From assembly GCA_964405335.1 (NCBI GenBank), contig CAYONP010000035.1, forward strand, positions 1 to 51,541: a stretch of DNA of 51,541 nt, in the 5' to 3' direction. This DNA is from CAYONP01 sp964405335 (GTDB taxonomy: Bacteria; Armatimonadota; UBA10988). The translations under genes and the position numbers were made by a program. Below are positions 26,014 through 34,362 of the stretch, piece after piece (position 1 is the first letter of the stretch; every line of letters begins with the position of its first letter). Under the pieces are notes generated by a model. It saw only the letters and a program-made list of their open reading frames with translations. It ran no database searches and was not told where the DNA came from.

Positions 26014-27285
26014 ATGAGACTCGCACTGGTCGTGATCCTCGGCGTGGTGGTCCTCGGGCTCGCCGGTACGGCGATCTACCGGGCGGTGGTCAAGGGCCGC
26101 GTGCCCGACGAACCGCCCGCGCCGGTGGCCATGATTGAATTCCCGGTGGCCAACCAAGCCATTCTGCCCGGCGAGACCATCCGCAGCGAAGATCTGCGCA
26201 TGGAGGCGATCCCCGAGCCGGATGTGGCCAGCCGCGTGCCGGCCGATGCCGCGCGCAAGGACGATCCGGTCGCCGGTGGGACCGCCACCACGGCTATTGC
26301 CGAGGGCGCCTTCTTTGTCCGCGGCAGCTTCACGCCGCCACCCGAGAGCCTGTCGCACAAGGTCGAGCCGGGTTATGTCGCGCTGACCATCCAGGTGCCG
26401 CCGACACCGAGCCTGTACGATCTCAAGTTCCTCCAGCCCGACGACCGGGTCGACGTGTTTGGGGTCAAGAAGGGCGAAAACGAGACCCAGACGACGACCG
26501 TGCTGCTGGCCCCCAACGTGCGCCTGCTGGCGGTCGACGACATTTACGACAAGTACAAGCGCGAGCAGGAGGTGGCGGCGGCCAAGGCCGAGATTGCGCG
26601 GCTGCAGCAGGAGAAGGCCAACGCGCAGGCGGGCGGCCTGGCGACGACCGACCAGTTGACCGCCTTCGACGAGCAGATTGCGGCCCAGCAGGCGATCATC
26701 GACCATGTGGTCGAGAATCCGAGCATCACCGTTGAGCTGACGCCCGAGCAGTCGACCTACGTGGCGTTGTGGCGCAACGAGGGCGACCTCGAGGTGGCGC
26801 TGCACCGGACCGAGGACGCGGCGAGCATCCTCTTTGCCGACAACGCCGCGCTGGCCACGCCGTCGGCGATGGCGGCGGCGGCGACCCCCGGCCCGACTCC
26901 GGTGCTGACCTTGGAGGACGTGGTGCCGCTGCGGCTGCGCTCGGTCAAGGACCATGCCGAGCGGCTGCAGACCGAAGAGGAGATCCTGACCATGCCGAGC
27001 GAGCGGCAAGTCAACGTGCTCGAAAACGACGTGGCCGCCGAGCGGCTGCGCGTCGAGCTCGAGAACCTGCGCCGCTACGGCACCTCGACGCCGCCGGTGG
27101 AGATCGGCGTGCCGACCTTCCCGGTCGTGCCGACCGGCGGGGGCGGCGACCTGGGCGAGGTCAAGGAACTGCTCGGTCAGATGCGTGAGGACATCAACGT
27201 ATTGAGAGGCGGGACGACGCCCGCGCCGCACCGTCACCGGGTGCAGGTGATCCGCGGCACCGACGTCGAAGTGGTGGAATCGTAG
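26014..27285 (+). CDS. cpaB: Flp pilus assembly protein CpaB/RcpC, long form
   Basis: A 423-residue protein with an N-terminal membrane anchor (LALVVILGVVVLGLAGTAIY) and a SAF/antifreeze-like domain (about 40-115, ILPGETIRSEDLRMEAIP). Next is the RcpC core (YVALTIQVPPTPSLYDLKFL, PDDRVDVFGVKK). Residues about 175-230 form a Lys/Glu/Gln-rich coiled coil (KREQEVAAAKAEIARLQQEK), and the C-terminus adds a further Pro/Gly-rich tail. Usual CpaB proteins are near 270-300 residues, so both the coil and the tail are extra. It is thought to act with the secretin in the periplasm. Confidence 0.88.
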   Translation: MRLALVVILGVVVLGLAGTAIYRAVVKGRVPDEPPAPVAMIEFPVANQAILPGETIRSEDLRMEAIPEPDVASRVPADAARKDDPVAGGTATTAIAEGAFFVRGSFTPPPESLSHKVEPGYVALTIQVPPTPSLYDLKFLQPDDRVDVFGVKKGENETQTTTVLLAPNVRLLAVDDIYDKYKREQEVAAAKAEIARLQQEKANAQAGGLATTDQLTAFDEQIAAQQAIIDHVVENPSITVELTPEQSTYVALWRNEGDLEVALHRTEDAASILFADNAALATPSAMAAAATPGPTPVLTLEDVVPLRLRSVKDHAERLQTEEEILTMPSERQVNVLENDVAAERLRVELENLRRYGTSTPPVEIGVPTFPVVPTGGGGDLGEVKELLGQMREDINVLRGGTTPAPHRHRVQVIRGTDVEVVES

Positions 27286-27286
27286 C

Positions 27287-27306
27287 GGTGGTGGTGGTGG
27301 TGGTGG
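27287..27306 (+). repeat. GGT trinucleotide repeat between cpaB and cpaC
   Basis: About 6.7 perfect GGT units directly after the cpaB stop codon and 60 bp before the cpaC start. It is non-coding, within the tad operon, and could slip in length. Confidence 0.85.
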
Positions 27307-27365
27307 ACCGATCTCGCGAGTGACGAGAGACCGCCGGAGCTGGTACCGGACGGCCGAGGGACACC

Positions 27366-29876
27366 ATGAGACAGACAAGAGCGTGGCGAGCGGCGGCCCG
27401 GACCGCCGCGGTGGCGTTGATCGTCGGCAGCGCGGCAGTCGCCGCGCCGCGTGAGTTGGCCATGCTGGTCGGGGGCAAGCTCGCGCTGCAGACCGACGGC
27501 CGCGCCGCCGTGCGGCTGGACGGTGAGCGGCTGCTCGACCTCGAGGTGACCGCCGGGACCGTCCAGATCCGGGGCCTCGCCGCCGGCTCGACGCGCCTGG
27601 TGGTGACCGAGCCGGCCGGCCGGGTGACCGTCTACGACATCACCGTGGTGTCGCGCGCCGGGGGCGCCAACGGAGTCGAGGGGACCAGCATCCGGCCCGC
27701 CGCCGGGCCGCTGGCCGACGAACCGAAACGAACCGAGCCGGCGCAGCTCGGGCCCGAGCCGGCGCGCCGGCCGGTCGCCGCGGGACTGCGGCGCATCGCC
27801 GCCGAGCCGCTCTCGTTGCCCGAGCTGCTGGTGACCGGCAGCTATGTGATGGCCTCGGCGCCGATCGATTCGGTCCCTGGTTTCGGCCTGCTGCCGCTCG
27901 AACAGCGGCGCGGCGCCGCCGCGCCGGCGCTGGTCGAGGAGCTGCCCGAGCCGGCGGTGGCAGCCGCCGCGCCGGTGGTCGCGCCGGCCGAGGTGGCCGT
28001 GCCGCCGTTGGCGCCGCCGACCGCTCCGTCCGGGCCGGTGGTGCGCGAAGTCACCGCCTCGGGCGTGGTCACCGTCACGCCGATTGCCGCCGCGCCGGGC
28101 CCGCAGCCGCCGCCGCTGCCCGGCCTGCCCGAGTTGGGGGTGACCATCGACGAGGCGGTCGAGCGGCGGGTGATCGAGACGACGGTCAACAAGGGCCTGG
28201 TGATCACCGTGCCGACGCAGGTCGAGCAGGTCTACACGGCCAGCCCCGAGATTGCCGACGTGCTGCCGATGCCGCCGCGCGAGGTGCTCCTGACGGCCAA
28301 GTCGGCGGGCGAGACTACCGTCATCGTCTGGTACGCCGGGCCGGACCGGTTTCTGCAGGAGACCGAGGTCGTCATCTTTGACGTCACCGTGCTGGGGCCG
28401 GCCGATCCGAGCGCGCAGCCGGGCGACATGCCGCAGGTCGACGAGGTCAGCCGGGTGCTCGAGCTGCTCGGCATCGACGGCGTCGAGGTGATGACCAGCG
28501 GGCGGGGCGAGAGCCCGAGCGTGATTGTCGCCGGCGAGGTGGACAGCGAGGAGGCCCGCTCGCGGGCCGAGCAGGCGATTGCCGCGCTGTTCCCCAACAG
28601 CGCGCGGGTGACCAACTTCATCCGTGTGCGGACTACCCCGGCGATGAGCCCCGAGCAGCTCGAGACGCGGCAGGCCGAACTCGAGACGGTGCTCGCCGAG
28701 GCGCTGCCGAACGCGGCGGTGCGGGCGCGGCTGAAGGTCGATTCCGACGGCCGCGCGCGGGTCTATCTGTCGGGCAACGCGGCCACGCCGGCCGATCGGC
28801 TGCGGGCCGAGGAGTTGGTTCGGTTCGAGCTCGGGCCGGACGTCGAGATCACCAACGACATCACCACGCCGCTGCCGCCGCCGCCGGCCGATCTGCTCGG
28901 CGGGCCGGCGCCGGGTGACGTGCCGCTGCCGCCGGTGGGTGAGGCGATCGCCGCGGCGCTGCAGGTCTCCGGCGTGCCGTACGACCGCGTGCGGGTGACC
29001 GTCAGCGACGAGCTGCGGCGGGTCGACGTGCGCGGCACGGTGCGCAACGAGCAGGACCGCGGCGAGCTGCTCGACGCGCTCGACGAGGCGCTGGCCCGCT
29101 ATCCCGAGGGCTATCTGGTGCGCGACCAGCACCTGGTGATCAAGGTCCCGCGGGTGATCACCGAGGTCCAGATCCTCGAGATGTCGGCGCTGGATGAGCA
29201 GCAGTTTGGGGTCAGTTGGGGCACGCCCCTGCAGCAGCAGGGCGCCACCACGACCGGTTCGACGCAGCTCGACTCGTCGTCGCTGGCGGTCTATGGCGAG
29301 GCCTTCGTCGGCGCGCCGTTCGAGCGGCTCGACCCGATCGCCGCCCGCGTGCGGGCGCTGGTCAACAACAACAAGGCGCGCGTGCTGCAGCAGCCCTACA
29401 TCACCTCGGACGACGGCGAGGAGGGCACCGCCGAGGTGGTCACCGAGATCCCGTTGCCGTCGACCACCACGGGCACCGGTGGCGTGACCGGGACGCAGGT
29501 CGAGTTCCGGCCGGTCGGCATCCGGTTGCTGGTCACCCCGCAGATTCTGTGGGGCGAGCCGGAGGCGCAGATCCAGTTGGACCTAGAGACCGAGGTCTCG
29601 GCGGTCGATTTCGGATTGTCGATCAACATCGGCGGGTCGCAGATCCCGGCGATCACGAATCGGCGGGCGCAGTCGATTGTCACCGTGTCCGATGGTTCGA
29701 CGCTGGTGCTCGGCGGTCTGACCACCGAGACGGAGCGGAAGAACGTGAGTCGCATCCCGCTGATTGGCGATGTGTTCGACAAGGTGCCGATCATCGGCGC
29801 ACTGTTCCGGTATACCGAGCGGCGGACCGAGCAGGTCACCGTGGTGGTGGTCATGACGCCACGGATTCTGCTCTAG
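27366..29876 (+). CDS. cpaC: Tad secretin CpaC/RcpA, enlarged form
   Basis: An 836-residue outer-membrane secretin with a signal sequence (about residues 1-28). Two pilus-formation N-domains can be read: about 32-90 (LQTDGRAAVRLDGERLLDLEV) and about 275-345 (NKGLVITVPTQVEQVYTASP). Between them is a 170-residue Ala/Pro-rich linker. Three BON-like segments follow (about 358-420, 438-500, 527-580), then the secretin domain from about 595 (VPRVITEVQILEMSALDEQQ, NNKARVLQQPYI, GGSQIPAITNRRAQSIVTV, GSTLVLGGLTTE). Typical CpaC proteins are near 450-600 residues with one N-domain and one BON. It would form the outer-membrane channel for the Flp pilus. Confidence 0.93.
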   Translation: MRQTRAWRAAARTAAVALIVGSAAVAAPRELAMLVGGKLALQTDGRAAVRLDGERLLDLEVTAGTVQIRGLAAGSTRLVVTEPAGRVTVYDITVVSRAGGANGVEGTSIRPAAGPLADEPKRTEPAQLGPEPARRPVAAGLRRIAAEPLSLPELLVTGSYVMASAPIDSVPGFGLLPLEQRRGAAAPALVEELPEPAVAAAAPVVAPAEVAVPPLAPPTAPSGPVVREVTASGVVTVTPIAAAPGPQPPPLPGLPELGVTIDEAVERRVIETTVNKGLVITVPTQVEQVYTASPEIADVLPMPPREVLLTAKSAGETTVIVWYAGPDRFLQETEVVIFDVTVLGPADPSAQPGDMPQVDEVSRVLELLGIDGVEVMTSGRGESPSVIVAGEVDSEEARSRAEQAIAALFPNSARVTNFIRVRTTPAMSPEQLETRQAELETVLAEALPNAAVRARLKVDSDGRARVYLSGNAATPADRLRAEELVRFELGPDVEITNDITTPLPPPPADLLGGPAPGDVPLPPVGEAIAAALQVSGVPYDRVRVTVSDELRRVDVRGTVRNEQDRGELLDALDEALARYPEGYLVRDQHLVIKVPRVITEVQILEMSALDEQQFGVSWGTPLQQQGATTTGSTQLDSSSLAVYGEAFVGAPFERLDPIAARVRALVNNNKARVLQQPYITSDDGEEGTAEVVTEIPLPSTTTGTGGVTGTQVEFRPVGIRLLVTPQILWGEPEAQIQLDLETEVSAVDFGLSINIGGSQIPAITNRRAQSIVTVSDGSTLVLGGLTTETERKNVSRIPLIGDVFDKVPIIGALFRYTERRTEQVTVVVVMTPRILL

Positions 29877-29885
29877 GAGGGCGAG

Positions 29886-31118
29886 TTGGCACGCATCCTG
29901 ATCGCCGATCCGTCGAGTGACTCGCGGCGCATCCTGCGCGAGGCGCTCGATTTCGACCACGACTTCGAGGTGGTCGACGATGTCGAGGACGGCTCGGAGA
30001 TCGCGCAGTTGATCGGGCCGCTGTCGATCGACGCGGTGCTGATCGACGTCGAGCTCGATGACGGCAAGGCGATGGAGCTGGTCGAGCGGCTGCGCTCGCG
30101 GCACCGCCAGGTCGGCATCGTCATGACCGGCGCCTCGACCACCGTCGAGACGGTCAAGCGGGCGATGCGCGCCGGGGCCGACGACTACATCGACAAGCCG
30201 TTCGATCCGCATCAGGTCACCGACACGGTCGGCGCGCTGATCCGCCGGGTCGAGGAGCGGCGGGTGGTCGGCGGCGGGATGGACACCTCGGGCGGGCCGG
30301 TGGTCTCGAAGGTGGTCAGCGTCTACAGCCCGCAGGGCGGGGTGGGCAAGAGTATGTTGGCGGCCAACCTGGCGGTGGTGATCGCCCGCGAGTCGGCCCG
30401 GCCGACGGCGCTGGTCGACCTCAACCTGCAGTTCGGCGACATCGACCTGATGCTCAACATCACGCCCGAGCGGACCATCGCGGCGATGATCCAGCGCATG
30501 AACCAGCTCGACGCCGACCTGATGGAGAGCTTCCTGACTCTCCACAAGGAGAGCGGCCTGAAGGTGCTGGCGGCGCCGAACCGGCCGGAGTATGCCGACA
30601 CGATCACCGTCTTCGTGGTCGAGAAGGTGCTCCAGGTGCTGCGCGAGCGGTACACCTACGTGATCATCGACACGCCCTCGTTCTTGCAGGACACGACCCT
30701 GACGGCGCTCGATCACAGCGACGAGATCCTGCTCCTCACCGCGCTCGACCTGCTGGCCTTGCACAACACCAAGACGGCCCTGGCGATGATGCAGAAGTTG
30801 CGCTACGGGCCGGAGAAGGTCAAACTGATCCTCAACCGTTCCGACTCCGATGTGGGGATCAGCCCTGATGATGTCGAGCAGACGCTCGACTATGAGATCA
30901 GTGCCTACATTCCGTCGGACGGCCGGGTGGCGGTGACCAGCGTCAACGAGGGCGACCCGTTCGTGCTCAGCCAGCAGCGGACGCAGATCACGCAGGCGGT
31001 GCGGCGGATTGCCTATCAGGTGATGGACCGCGAGGACGAGTTCTCGCAGGAGAGCGGCGAGTTCCGCCGCAGCGAACGCCGGCGTGGCGGGTTCGTCGAC
31101 TGGTTGATGGGCCGCTGA
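29886..31118 (+). CDS. tadZ: TadZ/CpaE: receiver domain fused to MinD-like ATPase
   Basis: A 410-residue protein starting with TTG 29886 behind AGGAGG. Residues 1-120 are a response-regulator receiver with the key positions present: D8, D54 (VLIDVEL), T81 (IVMTGAS) and K104 (YIDKPFDP). The ATPase follows, with a Walker A of QGGVGKSM at 150-157, where the usual signature lysine of the MinD type is a Gln, and the switch motif LVDLNLQFGDIDLMLNI. TadZ localises the Tad machine to the cell pole or membrane. An intact receiver suggests control by a histidine kinase, which is not in this window. Confidence 0.9.
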   Translation: MARILIADPSSDSRRILREALDFDHDFEVVDDVEDGSEIAQLIGPLSIDAVLIDVELDDGKAMELVERLRSRHRQVGIVMTGASTTVETVKRAMRAGADDYIDKPFDPHQVTDTVGALIRRVEERRVVGGGMDTSGGPVVSKVVSVYSPQGGVGKSMLAANLAVVIARESARPTALVDLNLQFGDIDLMLNITPERTIAAMIQRMNQLDADLMESFLTLHKESGLKVLAAPNRPEYADTITVFVVEKVLQVLRERYTYVIIDTPSFLQDTTLTALDHSDEILLLTALDLLALHNTKTALAMMQKLRYGPEKVKLILNRSDSDVGISPDDVEQTLDYEISAYIPSDGRVAVTSVNEGDPFVLSQQRTQITQAVRRIAYQVMDREDEFSQESGEFRRSERRRGGFVDWLMGR

Positions 31119-31306
31119 GCAGGTGACCGAAATCGATGACCGGTGCCACTGGCGGCTTGTCCGCCAGTGCGAACACGAGCCCGTGGTCGGCACTGGCGGG
31201 CAAGCCGCCAGTGGCACCGTTGGTTACCGGGCACTGACTTCGGGAAGTTGCTTGGCAGTGCTCGAGCACGGCGGCAGCGCGGCGCGCGCCGCCGGGAGGT
31301 GCGCGC
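31119..31306. other. 188-bp gap in the tad operon with palindromic element
   Basis: The largest gap within the otherwise tight tad operon. It holds the family 1 two-hairpin element (31142-31218) and the tadA ribosome site (GGGAGG near 31294). No promoter comparable to the one at 25375 was seen. Confidence 0.75.
31142..31218. repeat. Two-hairpin palindromic element, family 1 copy b
   Basis: Unit 1 (31142-31169, GGTGCCACTGGCGGCTTG then TCCGCCAGTG) and unit 2 (31191-31218, ending GCCGCCAGTGGCACC) in head-to-head order, as in the copy at 12677-12754. The 28-bp units are nearly identical between copies, while the 21-22-bp spacers differ. Confidence 0.92.
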
Positions 31307-33268
31307 ATGTCTTCGCTGCTTGACCGTCTCAACCAACTCACCGGCGATGACGAGCCGGAAGTCCTGCCGGAATCCCAGGTCGATACCGCGCCTCGCGCCG
31401 ACGGCAGCCCGGCCAGCCTGCTCTATGCGCTGAAGTACCGGGTCTTCGACCAGGTGATCGACGGCGTCGACGACCGGGCGGTGACCAGTCGCGATGAGGA
31501 CCGGCTGCGGCTCCAGGTCGATGAGCTGCTGGGCGGCCTGACTATGCCCGACGGCTCGACCATCGACCGGCAGCTCAAGACCCAGTTGGCCCAGGAGTTT
31601 GTCGCCGAGCTGATCGGCTACGGGCCGATCGACGTCTTCCTCAACGATCCCACGGTCTCGCGGATCAACGTCATGGCCGCCGACGACATCTACGTCGAGC
31701 GGCTCAATCGCCTGGACAAGGTCGACGCGCGGTTCCGCGACGACGAGCACATCATGGAGCTCGGCCGGCGCATCGCGGCGCAGCTTAACGCCAAGCTCGA
31801 CGACGGCACGCCGATGCTGGACCGCAAACTGGGCAGCGACGGCCGGGTGCGGATCGTGTTTCCGCCGCTGGCCCGGCGCGGGCCGCAGATCACGGTTCAC
31901 AAGGGGCTGAAGAACCCGTTCGAGGTCGAGGAAGAGGAGAAGAAGGCCCGCGCGATGGAGCGCGAGGACCCGTTCACTCGGCTCAAGCTGCAGATCATGG
32001 AGCGGGTCGTCCGGGACATCGACACCGACATCGCCACGGGCACCGACTTCGAGCAGTTGCGCAACCAGATCGAGAACCAGATCGACGCGCTGCTGGCCGA
32101 ATACGGCGCGGTCGTCTCGCGCTCGGAGCGGACCCAGCTCGTGCAGGAAATCCTGAACGAGATGAAGGGCCTCGGGCCGATCGAGCCGCTACTGGCCGAC
32201 CCGACGGTGACCGAAATCATGGTCAACGGCTCGGGCATGGTGTTCGTCGAGCGGAACGGGCGGATCGAGCTGACCGACACCAAGTTCCGCGACGACCGGC
32301 ACGTGCTGCAGACCATCGAGAAGATCGTCGCGCCGCTCGGCCGGCGGATCGACGAGGCCAGCCCGATGGTCGACGCGCGACTGAAAGAGGGTCCGGCCTC
32401 CGGCTCGCGCGTCAACGCCATCATTCCGCCGCTGTCGCTCAAGGGCCCGGCGCTGACCATCCGGAAGTTCAGTCAGGACCCGTTCACGGTCAACGACCTG
32501 GTCAGCTTCGGCACGCTCACGCCCGAGTCGGCGCAGTTCCTCGACGCGGCGGTGAAGAGCCGGCTGAACATCGTGGTCAGCGGCGGCACCGGTTCGGGTA
32601 AGACGACTCTGCTCAACGTGCTCAGCTCGTTCATCCCCAACGACCAGCGGATTGTGACCATCGAGGACGCGGCCGAGCTGCAGTTGCGGCAGCAGCATGT
32701 GGTCACGCTGGAGAGCCGGCCGCCGAACGTTGAGGGCAAGGGTCGGGTGACCATCCGCGACCTGGTGATCAACAGCCTGCGCATGCGGCCCGACCGGATT
32801 GTGGTCGGCGAGTGCCGCGGCGCCGAGGCGCTGGACATGCTGCAGGCGATGAACACCGGTCACGACGGCTCGCTGACCACCGCCCACGCGAACAACCCGC
32901 GCGAGCTGCTCAGCCGGATCGAGACGATGGTGCTGATGGCCGGCATGGACCTGCCGCTGCGGGCGATCCGCGAGCAGATCGCCAGCGCGATCGACATCAT
33001 CGTGCACCAGAGCCGGTTCAAGGACGGCAGCCGCAAGATCGAGTGGGTCACCGAGGTGGTCGGCATGGAGGGGGACATCATCACCCTGCAGAACATCTTC
33101 GAGTTCGGCCACGAGGGGGTCACCGACGACGGACGCATCTTGGGCAAGCTGAAGCCGACCGGGATTCGGCCGCGGTCTTACGACCGGATCGTGCAGACCG
33201 GCATTCGCCTGCCGATGGATCTATTCCGCGGCGATGATCAATTCGGCGAGTCGCGGCGCGAGAGGTAA
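31307..33268 (+). CDS. tadA: Tad pilus motor ATPase TadA/CpaF with duplicated N-terminal region
   Basis: A 653-residue secretion-superfamily ATPase (usual length near 450). Walker A is GGTGSGKT, about 426-433; Walker B region DRIVVGECRG; the His box reads SLTTAHANNPRELLSRIETM. The N-terminal region is present twice: copy 1, about 36-212 (YGPIDVFLNDPTVSRINV, FRDDEHIMELGRRIA, PMLDRKLGSDGRVRIVFPPL), and copy 2, about 224-392 (LGPIEPLLADPTVTEIMV, FRDDRHVLQTIEKIV, PMVDARLKEGPASGSRVNAI). Copy 2 joins the ATP-binding domain in the normal way. It powers Flp pilus assembly at the inner membrane, together with TadB and TadC encoded directly downstream. Confidence 0.95.
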   Translation: MSSLLDRLNQLTGDDEPEVLPESQVDTAPRADGSPASLLYALKYRVFDQVIDGVDDRAVTSRDEDRLRLQVDELLGGLTMPDGSTIDRQLKTQLAQEFVAELIGYGPIDVFLNDPTVSRINVMAADDIYVERLNRLDKVDARFRDDEHIMELGRRIAAQLNAKLDDGTPMLDRKLGSDGRVRIVFPPLARRGPQITVHKGLKNPFEVEEEEKKARAMEREDPFTRLKLQIMERVVRDIDTDIATGTDFEQLRNQIENQIDALLAEYGAVVSRSERTQLVQEILNEMKGLGPIEPLLADPTVTEIMVNGSGMVFVERNGRIELTDTKFRDDRHVLQTIEKIVAPLGRRIDEASPMVDARLKEGPASGSRVNAIIPPLSLKGPALTIRKFSQDPFTVNDLVSFGTLTPESAQFLDAAVKSRLNIVVSGGTGSGKTTLLNVLSSFIPNDQRIVTIEDAAELQLRQQHVVTLESRPPNVEGKGRVTIRDLVINSLRMRPDRIVVGECRGAEALDMLQAMNTGHDGSLTTAHANNPRELLSRIETMVLMAGMDLPLRAIREQIASAIDIIVHQSRFKDGSRKIEWVTEVVGMEGDIITLQNIFEFGHEGVTDDGRILGKLKPTGIRPRSYDRIVQTGIRLPMDLFRGDDQFGESRRER

Positions 33269-33273
33269 GCGCC

Positions 33274-34353
33274 ATGTCGTCCGTGTGGCTCTATCTGCTG
33301 CTGCCGGGGGCACTCAGGCTCGAGCAGGCCGAGTGGATGATGCTCATCGGCGCGGCGTTCTGCGCCTTCATGCTGGTGCTCACCCTCAAGACCACCTTCG
33401 AAGCGCCTATCTCGCGGCAGGCGCTGGTCCGCCTCGAGACCTTCGGCAAGCGCGACGAGAACGTCTCGCCGCTCGAGCGCATTGTCCACCGGCCCGAGGA
33501 CGAGCAGCGGCAGCGCCGGCGACGCTCGCGTTCGGCCGACATGCTGCCGACCGTGACGCGGTTCATTCAGAAGTCACGCGGCGGCGTGCTGGCGCAACTC
33601 AACGCCGATCTGGCGCGGATCAACTCGAACTGGCGCGCGTCGGAAATCGTCTACGTCGGCGCACTCGCCGGCGCGCTGGTTTTCCTGGTCGTCTGCGTGG
33701 TCATGCGCAAGTGGCCGGTCGGCCTGCTGCTGACCGGCCTGGCCTTCATGAGCCCCATCTGGCTGGTTCGGTTCGTGGCCAAGCGGTGGATGCGCTCGTT
33801 CGAGAGCCAGTTGGCCGACACGTTGCTGCTCATGTCGAATGCCACGCAGGCCGGCTACGGGTTTCAGCAGGCGATGGAGATGGTCGCCCGCGAGGGCATG
33901 CCGCCGATGGCCACCGAGTTCCTGAAGATGAACCAGGAGGTGCAGCTCGGCGTGCCGATTGCCGAGGCGATGAACCACATGTGCGACCGGGTGCAGAATA
34001 CCGACCTGAACCTGGCCGTGGTGGCGATCCAGATCTCGATGGAGGTCGGCGGCGCCATCAGCGAGATTCTGCGCACCATTTCGGAGACCATCCGCGAACG
34101 GGTGCGGATCCGCGGCGAGATCCAGACGCTGACCGCACAGGGCAAACTGACTGGCGCGATCCTGAGCCTGCTGCCCATCGGCATGTTCTTCCTGCTCAAC
34201 GTGGCCACGGGCATCGGCGGCAACGAGCCCTATTCGGTGCCGCTGACCCAGTGGGACGTCTACCCTTGGGCGCCCTATCTGGTCTACTACGCGGTGTTCA
34301 GCCAGTTCATCGGGTACATGATCATCATGCGGATCATCAACATCGAGGTCTAG
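33274..34353 (+). CDS. tadB: Tad inner-membrane platform protein TadB
   Basis: A 359-residue protein 5 bp after tadA. Hydrophobic segments are at the N-terminus (about 15-38), in the middle (about 128-168, two spans) and at the C-terminus (about 295-355, two spans). The cytoplasmic T2SSF domain is recognisable: LADTLLLMSNATQAGYGFQQ, AMEMVAREGMPPMATEF, NTDLNLAVVAIQISMEVGG and RERVRIRGEIQTLTAQGKLT. TadB and TadC together form the platform on which the TadA motor acts. Normal length and order for the family. Confidence 0.93.
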   Translation: MSSVWLYLLLPGALRLEQAEWMMLIGAAFCAFMLVLTLKTTFEAPISRQALVRLETFGKRDENVSPLERIVHRPEDEQRQRRRRSRSADMLPTVTRFIQKSRGGVLAQLNADLARINSNWRASEIVYVGALAGALVFLVVCVVMRKWPVGLLLTGLAFMSPIWLVRFVAKRWMRSFESQLADTLLLMSNATQAGYGFQQAMEMVAREGMPPMATEFLKMNQEVQLGVPIAEAMNHMCDRVQNTDLNLAVVAIQISMEVGGAISEILRTISETIRERVRIRGEIQTLTAQGKLTGAILSLLPIGMFFLLNVATGIGGNEPYSVPLTQWDVYPWAPYLVYYAVFSQFIGYMIIMRIINIEV

Positions 34354-34362
34354 GAGCCGTTC

